A stretch of DNA of 33,503 nucleotides from IMG/VR virus record IMGVR_UViG_3300021956_000048, positions 1 through 33,503 of that record; one strand, written 5' to 3'. The DNA comes from a virus. The position numbers were made by a program, and so were the translations under genes. The notes beneath the pieces are model-generated. The model saw only the letters and a list, made by a program, of their open reading frames with translations, was not told the DNA's origin and made no database searches. Shown piece after piece: positions 28,054 through 33,503 of the stretch; the stretch's first letter is position 1, and each line of letters starts with the position of its first letter.

Positions 28054-28584
28054 TTATAAAATTGGGCTTGTTCTTGTCCATCTTTGACATGCTCTCATTG
28101 TCTTTTCACATATTCCCATGTCGTTTACATCCATTCCACGATTCTCGTAGTCATAGTTGATTTGATCTAACATTGCCACCTTTAAATCGGTAGGAACGCA
28201 GTCAAAACCAGCCATGTAAGACATTTTAATTTCTCCGTATAAAGGATAACGAACAGTTGGGTATTGTGCCCCAATTATTCTATATGTAGTCGATGGAATT
28301 TGATTGTTTTGCTGATCCCACATTCCCAATATGTATGTAACTGGTCCAAATGGCAATTGGAAATTACCTCCAGCATTATTGAACCAAACATCCACCTGGC
28401 AAGGAACCAACTTAATATTTGTGATTTTCTCAACGATTTGTCTTGCTTGAATAATCAAATCAACAAACAAATCATCCTCAACATTATTAGTCACACGGCA
28501 ATATTGCTTTGCCTCTGCAACAGTGATACATTCCTCCGTTGGAGTGTTGTTTTGGATGACATAATCTATTTGATAACTATACAT
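28054..28584 (-). CDS. Head-tail connector (gp6/gp15-like)
   Basis: This encodes 176 residues. The N-terminal helix AEAKQYCRVTNNVEDDLFVD and IIQARQIVEKITNIKLVP fit the gp6-like connector family that stacks under the portal. The rest includes beta segments and a C-terminal helical tail. It is the first gene after the terminator downstream of the capsid gene and has its own likely promoter at 28599-28625. Confidence 0.85.
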   Translation of the reverse strand: MYSYQIDYVIQNNTPTEECITVAEAKQYCRVTNNVEDDLFVDLIIQARQIVEKITNIKLVPCQVDVWFNNAGGNFQLPFGPVTYILGMWDQQNNQIPSTTYRIIGAQYPTVRYPLYGEIKMSYMAGFDCVPTDLKVAMLDQINYDYENRGMDVNDMGICEKTMRACQRWTRTSPIL

Positions 28585-28598
28585 TTCTTATGTTTTTA

Positions 28599-28625
28599 CA
28601 AATTTACTCTTTTTTTATAAAACAA
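28599..28625 (-). promoter_or_regulatory. Candidate promoter for the tail gene unit
   Basis: TTG (28625-28623), 16 bases, then TAAATTTG (28606-28599). This is one base short of the usual 17-23-base spacing but otherwise good. It lies 15 bases before the connector ATG and overlaps the U-tract side of the terminator behind the capsid gene. It would reset transcription for connector, tail and lysis genes. Confidence 0.45.
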
Positions 28626-28655
28626 AAAGGGTGCAGCGGTTAAGCCACACCCTTT
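28624..28655 (-). terminator. Terminator after the major capsid gene
   Basis: The transcript forms AAAGGGTG/CACCCTTT (28655-28648 with 28633-28626) with a 14-base loop, then TTGTTTTAT. It lies 25 bases after the capsid stop at 28680. A partial terminator here would keep capsid mRNA more abundant than downstream connector and tail mRNA. Confidence 0.75.
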
Positions 28656-28679
28656 GGGGGATATTCACTAAATCATCAA

Positions 28680-29789
28680 TTATGACATTGTAGCGTAGAT
28701 AGCAGAGTTAGCCAACATTAAGTTGATTTCTTCCATACACTCAATTCTCGCAGTGATCAAGTTCTTTTGGAAGTTTGTTCCATTCTCGTAAGAGAACTCG
28801 ATTGCTAAAGATTCAGTTTCTACTCTCTCGATGTAGTCGTTGTCGATTACTAACGCTTTGTTGTCAGTTACCCAAGATGCAGACACAACTGGAACACCCC
28901 AGATTGTGATGCCACCATTAGGGTTAACCACAACAGATCCGTTTCCAGCATAGTAACCAGCAGTTACAGTAGCTTTCAATAATCTGCCCATTTGTTGCTC
29001 ACTCACTAATACATAAGATGCATTGTAGTTAGCAGCTTTTTGGTTGCCAATGTAGTCGATCAATTGTAATAAATCGTTAGTTTCAGCAGTTGTAGTTGAA
29101 CCAGTTGCAGCAGCAGAAACAACACCAAAGAACAAAGCATTCTCTTTCTTGAAGAAATCTCTTTGTAATAATCTTGGTAAAGTTTGGCTGATGAATGGTA
29201 AAGACTTACTCATTTGCTTAGAGAAAGTTGTAAAACCAGCGATGTAGTTTGTAACAACTTTAGTTTCAGTTAATGCGTAGTTGTTCTCTCCTTTATCGTT
29301 ACCCTCTGTTTGGAAACCGATGTTGTTAGTTTCGCCAGTGTTTTCAGCGTAGAACACATACAAGCCAGTTGTAGAACGAACAGTAGGAACTAAGTCTCTA
29401 AAGTTTACTTTTTGGCTTGGGAAGATAGCTTGGTTAGGAGCATAAGTAGCCACTGGATCTCCAGTTAAGCTATTGCTCAATAACATTGTTTTTACCTCTG
29501 GTAATTCGATACGATAAGAGCCAGAAGATGATTTTAATGCCATCTCGAACTCGCCCATCTTACCATCTAATTTCTCAAGGATCATTTGATCAATAGTCTT
29601 AGATTCTTTCTTAGCTTCAGCTTTCTTTTGAGATGCTAATACACCATCAATTTGCTTTTGCATTTCATCCTTAACTACATTGATTTCACTCTTGATTTCA
29701 GTCTTTGCTGATTCAATTTCGTTAGCAACATCAGTCTTGATGCCCTTAACGTTTTCAGCCATTTGGCTGATTTGGTTTTCTAATTCCAT
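28680..29789 (-). CDS. Major capsid protein, HK97 fold
   Basis: This encodes 369 residues. The first about 90 residues are a charged coiled-coil region (EIESAKTEIKSEINVVKDEM), typical of the scaffold-like delta domain removed by the prohead protease. The rest has HK97 hallmarks: RDLVPTVRSTTGLYVFYAEN, then IAGFTTFSKQMSK, ENALFFGVVSAAATG, and a P-domain block GGITIWGVPVVSASWVTDN near the C-terminus. It follows the protease by two bases and is followed by a terminator. Confidence 0.95.
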   Translation of the reverse strand: MELENQISQMAENVKGIKTDVANEIESAKTEIKSEINVVKDEMQKQIDGVLASQKKAEAKKESKTIDQMILEKLDGKMGEFEMALKSSSGSYRIELPEVKTMLLSNSLTGDPVATYAPNQAIFPSQKVNFRDLVPTVRSTTGLYVFYAENTGETNNIGFQTEGNDKGENNYALTETKVVTNYIAGFTTFSKQMSKSLPFISQTLPRLLQRDFFKKENALFFGVVSAAATGSTTTAETNDLLQLIDYIGNQKAANYNASYVLVSEQQMGRLLKATVTAGYYAGNGSVVVNPNGGITIWGVPVVSASWVTDNKALVIDNDYIERVETESLAIEFSYENGTNFQKNLITARIECMEEINLMLANSAIYATMS

Positions 29790-29791
29790 GT

Positions 29792-30547
29792 TTACTTTTT
29801 AAATAGATTGTTAAATTGTTGGATTGCCTTTAATACTTGCTCGTTATCTTCTTTCTTCTCATCAACTTTCGGCTCAATTGATTGCTCGGATTGAGTGATT
29901 TCATCAACGATTTGAATTGCTAATAATTCAGCTTGTATCTTTTTTATTTCGATTTCCATCAAGGCAAATGTCTCATCGGTAAAACGACCAGACTTAAATG
30001 CTTTTGATAGTTTCTCTAATCGGTCAACTAATTGTCCTTTTTTAACCTCGCCTTTAACATCTAAAGTCGGAGTCTCTGGGTTTGCAGCCCATAAAACGGC
30101 TGATCCCTCATAAAGTTTCAATTCTGTTATTGTTCTAATTCCTTTCTTATCAACGTTTGATTGTAAGGTACTAAAGCCAATTGAATGTTGGTTGATTAAC
30201 CCAGCATCGTACATCTTGATCATGTCTTCGCCTTTCTCGGTTTCAACAATTGGAGTGATTGCAATAAGCATATCGCCCTCGATGTATAATTGCTCTGGTT
30301 TACCAATTACGGCATCCATTTCGGTGCAATGGTCAACCAAAGACCAAACTAAGTTTTTCCCAGCTGGTCCTCTTTCCTTGATAGTCTTTGTAAATGCCTC
30401 TGGAACGATAATGTCATTGTCTAAGTCAACATTGCCACATCTTGCCCATACGGCTTTAACTCTACGTTGTGCCATGTCAACATCCATCACAGAGTATGGA
30501 GTGTCGCCCTTTTGGATAAGTATATCTTTAGATTGAAATGTTTTCAT
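29792..30547 (-). CDS. Prohead protease, HK97 (S78) family
   Basis: This encodes 251 residues. Catalytic residues are visible as H73 (SLVDHCTEM) and S122 (NQHSIGFST). The third residue (Glu/Asp) is expected in the following strand (about 140-150, TELKLYEGS). A C-terminal helical, Glu/Lys-rich extension (about 170-251) may serve as internal scaffold. It cuts the delta domain from the capsid protein during maturation. The gene directly precedes the capsid gene. Confidence 0.94.
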   Translation of the reverse strand: MKTFQSKDILIQKGDTPYSVMDVDMAQRRVKAVWARCGNVDLDNDIIVPEAFTKTIKERGPAGKNLVWSLVDHCTEMDAVIGKPEQLYIEGDMLIAITPIVETEKGEDMIKMYDAGLINQHSIGFSTLQSNVDKKGIRTITELKLYEGSAVLWAANPETPTLDVKGEVKKGQLVDRLEKLSKAFKSGRFTDETFALMEIEIKKIQAELLAIQIVDEITQSEQSIEPKVDEKKEDNEQVLKAIQQFNNLFKK

Positions 30548-30571
30548 AAGCCAAAGTTAATATTTTTTTTG

Positions 30572-31450
30572 TTATAGGATTGCCTCCGCTATTAGTTGAG
30601 AGATTTCTCTCCCTATTGAATTTGAAAGTAAAGTAAAGATTAAACCAACATCTCCCATTGGAGGATTGTTTGTGTATGTCATCAATTTGCCTTTTGAGTC
30701 TCTTTGTGCCTCATAACCTAAGGTACAACGGCAATTACAAACATTCCCAGCTGATGCATGAACATCGCCAGGATGTAACATTGGTTCGTTAAATCCTTTC
30801 TTGGTTGGCACTTGGAAAAATGCATCTATAGGAACTTGCATTCCATCCATTGCAAGATGATCAAACATATCTCTTGGGATTCTTCTCGTTCTAAAGTCTT
30901 TAGCCGAAATCCATTCTTTTACAGTTACCAAGTTTGTTGAAACCGCCCCAACCATTGAACCAATGTTAGCTGCTTTTGCCGTTTCGGTTCTTGCAATCAA
31001 CTCGGCACGATAGTTTGTTATCCCAGCGGATTGAAGATTCTTAATCGTTTCTTGCATAGTCAATCCCTCCGTTAACGATTTGGATAAATATGCTTGTATT
31101 TGTTTTATGGTTGTGTCCGTTAATTCTTGAGCTAAATTATCAACTCCCTTTCGGTCTAAGAATTGCAAAATAGTGTATGCCCATATATCAGTTTGCTCGG
31201 ATTTGCTTTCTTGGGGCAATTCAGCCGATTTAACGGACTTTTTAATGTCTCTTGAGGAAATGGCAGCCATTTTGGTTCCTAAGGCAACATGAAGCCTTTT
31301 AATGGTCTTTTTGAGCCCTTTATCTGTTATTGAGGCATAATCTTGGGTACGACAAAACTCATCCACCTGGTTTTGTAGTTCTTTTTTGAACTTAGGGGAA
31401 TATTGTTTTATTGCATTCTCGTAAAGTTTACGATAGTCGTGCCAAATCAT
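30572..31450 (-). CDS. Minor head protein, phage Mu F-like
   Basis: This encodes 292 residues. The C-terminal half shows RAELIARTETAKAANIGS, KEWISAKDFRTRRIPRDMFD and AGNVCNCRCTLGYE with conserved cysteines, the signature of the Mu F/SPP1 gp7 family found inside the head near the portal. The N-terminal 100 residues are helical and basic. It lies between the 133-residue protein and the protease. Confidence 0.9.
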   Translation of the reverse strand: MIWHDYRKLYENAIKQYSPKFKKELQNQVDEFCRTQDYASITDKGLKKTIKRLHVALGTKMAAISSRDIKKSVKSAELPQESKSEQTDIWAYTILQFLDRKGVDNLAQELTDTTIKQIQAYLSKSLTEGLTMQETIKNLQSAGITNYRAELIARTETAKAANIGSMVGAVSTNLVTVKEWISAKDFRTRRIPRDMFDHLAMDGMQVPIDAFFQVPTKKGFNEPMLHPGDVHASAGNVCNCRCTLGYEAQRDSKGKLMTYTNNPPMGDVGLIFTLLSNSIGREISQLIAEAIL

Positions 31451-31852
31451 TTATGCATCAATTTTCTCTAATAACTTACCTGCTGCATTAAACACATCGG
31501 TTTGCTTTTGTTGACCAGCCCTTTGGCGGATTGCAATCAATCCAGCACGATCAACAGTCTTAAAGTCACTTGTGTAAATGTAATGCCAATGTCCTTTATC
31601 TTCCGCACTTACATTGCTATCAACACCAAGAAACCACATTCCGTACTTTGCCATGCCATTTTCTTTGATGTAAGCATTCTCCTCGTTTGCACTTGGTGGA
31701 TTCCAAGAACTTGGTTTGCTTACTTTACCATTAGCAACTAACTCGGCAGCATGAGTGACACCCATCTTATTCATACCAGTTGTTGCCTTGATTTCTTCTA
31801 AGTGTTTGCTTAAATCGTTTAATGACTTAAGAACGATGTCAATGTGTTTCAT
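31451..31852 (-). CDS. Hypothetical head-region protein
   Basis: This encodes 133 residues. The N-terminal helix (KHIDIVLKSLNDLSKHLEEI) is followed by a Pro/Ser-rich turn region (KVSKPSSWNPPSANEENAYI) and an aromatic beta block (YGMWFLGVDSNVSA, KGHWHYIYTSDF). No family was recognised. It overlaps the upstream stop by one base and is followed directly by the Mu F-like gene. It is probably a head or assembly protein because of its position. Confidence 0.7.
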   Translation of the reverse strand: MKHIDIVLKSLNDLSKHLEEIKATTGMNKMGVTHAAELVANGKVSKPSSWNPPSANEENAYIKENGMAKYGMWFLGVDSNVSAEDKGHWHYIYTSDFKTVDRAGLIAIRQRAGQQKQTDVFNAAGKLLEKIDA

Positions 31853-32214
31853 TATTTTAAAGTTAAAAGGTAAAGTGTTTTGCCAATCAATTGAGCAATC
31901 TCATCTATTTGGTTTTGTACCCAAGTTTCTTGATAAATAGTCTTTCTTTCGGTCTGGATGTATAAATACAATTCTTTGTAGTATTTCATCAATTGGTCAC
32001 TGCTTTTGTAGTCTTGCAATGTACCCACAGAATAACCCTTTGGGCGACCATAGATTCCACTTACACTCTCAACTAACCCATCATACAACTCGGCTAATTC
32101 ATCTTGAAACTTATCCAATGCCTTATGCTCTGCATAACTCATCGTTTGATTGTGCCATACAATTGTTTGCTCTTTGGCATCAAGTAAATGGCTTAAAAAT
32201 TCTACAAATTGCAT
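31852..32214 (-). CDS. DUF5856-like helical protein next to the portal
   Basis: This encodes 120 residues. The block LLDAKEQTIVWHNQTMSYAE followed by HKALDKFQDELAELYDGLVE matches my memory of DUF5856, a phage family with a ferritin/Dps-like four-helix pattern. Conserved His, Glu and Asp residues (H21, E28, H29, D34) recall metal-binding helical bundles. The middle GRPKGYSVGTLQDYKSSDQL is less conserved. It starts one base from the portal stop. No function is established. Confidence 0.65.
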   Translation of the reverse strand: MQFVEFLSHLLDAKEQTIVWHNQTMSYAEHKALDKFQDELAELYDGLVESVSGIYGRPKGYSVGTLQDYKSSDQLMKYYKELYLYIQTERKTIYQETWVQNQIDEIAQLIGKTLYLLTLK

Positions 32215-32215
32215 A

Positions 32216-33503
32216 TTATGGGTTTTGGTCGGTTGGTAAATCTAATGGCATGAACTGATCTTGTGCTTGTAAGTTAGATGGGATGTAAAGTTTTTCCATT
32301 TCCTCTTGTGGGATATATTCTGGAGTCTTGATGCCCATGATTTCCATCTTTTGTGCTGGTGCAATCCACCAAGCCTTATCTAACCAATCAACTTGTTCTG
32401 TCTTGTTTGCCTCTAATTCTTGATACACTTTGATGTCATATCCAATGTAAATGTTTTGTCCACGATAACCCCAATCACTCTTTAACTTTCGGTTTAAGTT
32501 CTCTGCAATACCATCAAGCAAAGGAATAGCACAACGCAAAGTCAATGCTTTCTCTCCCTCTAATTGGTTGTTGTATGTTTTGTTATCGCTATCGTTTAAC
32601 AATTGAGATGGTACACCATAAATGTTACAAAGGGATTTCATATCCCATTTCTCACTCTCGATAATGTTCAACTCAACTGGACTCAATCCGATTTGTTTCC
32701 AATCCACCTTGTAACCAGACACGGCAATTGAATTGTAATTTGATGAGCCACTTTTTTCGCCAACAGACTTTTTAAGTGCTTGGGCTTGTTGTGCCCCACT
32801 ATTAGGATCAAATCGGTCATCGTTAAAGTATAAAACTCCAGCTGGTCCACCATTCTCAAACGCACTAACGGCAGCAGTCTTAGCCTCATTTGAACGAGTC
32901 AAAGTTCTTGCAGCAGCTAATAAAGGCGATTGACCATAAAGCTGGTTACCAGTTACGTTCCATGCTGGGTTAAAGTATTTGTCGTGCAATATTTCTTTTG
33001 GATCAAATGACCACAACTTACCATAGAATAATTGGTACCCCACTCGCACTGGTGGAAAGACTTCCACGTCTGCGATGATAGCCATGTATTGAGATGGTAG
33101 TGCGTACAACTCGAATGGTTTTGATTGGTTTGCACCTCCCTCGATAAGTTTTGCATAAATAAAAGAGTTTCCAGTGATTAGTTTAAATGCACACCATTGC
33201 TCAACTAAGTCAGCAAAAGTGTCCTCCTCGTTTGGATATTTCAATAAATCGTTTAGTCTTGCATCGCCAGTGTAAATCTCAAACGCTTTTGTGTGCAATT
33301 CTTTTACCTCTTGCCAGTTTGTAATTTTGTCTGGTTGTTTCATCAAGGCTTTATAACGAGCGGCAGCTTGAGTGTCCACTTCCTTATAAACATGGAATGG
33401 AGCCAACTTTGCTTTGTCCGTAATTAGTTTGATTATTGAATAAACAATGTCGTTTGCTTGATAACCATCTCGAACATAACCTTGTGCATTTGCACCTTGC
33501 CAT
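32216..33503 (-). CDS. Phage portal protein, HK97-like (right copy, N-terminus cut)
   Basis: This right copy lacks the first 98 bases of the gene but has the full C-terminus. It ends MPLDLPTDQNP at a TAA (32216-32218). The C-terminal part includes a typical portal stem/crown region (DWKQIGLSPVELNIIESEKW, NIYGVPSQLLNDSDNKTYNN). It overlaps the left copy at 97% nucleotide identity with one amino-acid difference. An in-frame TTG at 33406 is not the real start. Confidence 0.92.
   Translation of the reverse strand, partial: WQGANAQGYVRDGYQANDIVYSIIKLITDKAKLAPFHVYKEVDTQAAARYKALMKQPDKITNWQEVKELHTKAFEIYTGDARLNDLLKYPNEEDTFADLVEQWCAFKLITGNSFIYAKLIEGGANQSKPFELYALPSQYMAIIADVEVFPPVRVGYQLFYGKLWSFDPKEILHDKYFNPAWNVTGNQLYGQSPLLAAARTLTRSNEAKTAAVSAFENGGPAGVLYFNDDRFDPNSGAQQAQALKKSVGEKSGSSNYNSIAVSGYKVDWKQIGLSPVELNIIESEKWDMKSLCNIYGVPSQLLNDSDNKTYNNQLEGEKALTLRCAIPLLDGIAENLNRKLKSDWGYRGQNIYIGYDIKVYQELEANKTEQVDWLDKAWWIAPAQKMEIMGIKTPEYIPQEEMEKLYIPSNLQAQDQFMPLDLPTDQNP
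32506..33503. repeat. Right copy of 998-bp terminal direct repeat
   Basis: This is the second copy of the terminal repeat and pairs base for base with 1-998. Differences are scattered (for example 128, 152, 185, 233, 269 and 887 in left-copy numbering) and fall almost all on third codon positions. The single amino-acid change is Thr (left) to Ser (right), at left positions 659-661. Confidence 0.95.

Noticed and set aside
30192-30536. Plus-strand frame opposite the prohead protease
   Set aside because: It is a shadow of a strongly conserved protease frame and shows no domain or start signal.
32216-33406. Portal frame starting at 33406 as a complete gene
   Set aside because: The codon there is TTG inside a longer open frame. 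The left copy shows the true ATG about 70 residues further upstream.
1-33503. Integrase, tRNA genes, CRISPR arrays or insertion sequences
   Set aside because: I saw no tyrosine or serine recombinase motifs, no tRNA-like cloverleaf, no regular repeat-spacer pattern and no transposase.

Overview
This window is essentially a complete genome of a tailed, siphovirus-like bacteriophage. The first 998 bases recur at the right end (1-998 and 32506-33503) with no indels, so one genome unit is 32,505 bp and the map closes into a circle through the portal gene. The host is most likely a member of Bacteroidota, probably Flavobacterium-like. The sequence is AT-rich, starts lack clear Shine-Dalgarno sites, several promoters fit TTG-N19-21-TAnnTTTG, and many proteins resemble those of Bacteroidota phages. 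Every supported gene is on the minus strand, so transcription runs from high to low coordinates. No integrase, tRNA, CRISPR array, DNA polymerase or helicase was recognised. The phage looks lytic, or at least non-integrating, and dependent on the host replisome.

Early/replication region (about 10,280 down to 2,840): a strong promoter (10251-10282) opens a run of small genes. These include a ribbon-helix-helix regulator, a one-helix membrane peptide, a coiled-coil protein and a stand-alone DnaA domain IV protein. They are followed by two DnaA-box-like sites, a Bet/RecT annealase, a protein with an SSB-like DDLPF tail, a DUF4373 replication-initiation protein behind an attenuator-like leader, a cytosine-methyltransferase-like protein, a NinG-like nuclease and several unknown small genes.

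Packaging, head and tail region (2,813 down to 1, then 33,503 down to 19,857): small and large terminase, portal, a DUF5856-like helical protein, a Mu F-like minor head protein, HK97 prohead protease and major capsid protein. A terminator and a new promoter follow. Next come the head-tail connector, head closure, gp10-like and tail-terminator proteins, major tail protein, tail assembly chaperones with a -1 frameshift site, a short tape measure, a hub protein, and two further tail-tube-like proteins. The second of these carries poly-threonine linkers and repeated modules.

Tail-tip modification, fibre and lysis region (19,845 down to 10,396): two GT-A-like glycosyltransferases follow the poly-Thr protein directly. 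They are followed by a BppU-like adaptor, a 1,312-residue repeat-rich fibre ending in a C1q-like head, several small membrane/coiled-coil proteins, a holin, a 30-residue membrane peptide, an M15 peptidase and a lysozyme-like enzyme. A strong terminator (10335-10367) closes this unit.

The best candidates for something new are: the poly-Thr tail protein with two glycosyltransferases (possible virion self-glycosylation); the leader hairpin at 6491-6566, whose loop is complementary to an upstream segment; and the DnaA domain IV gene beside paired DnaA boxes. No stretch over 300 bases lacks a gene; the longest gap is 10182-10395, which holds a terminator, a promoter and an inverted repeat.
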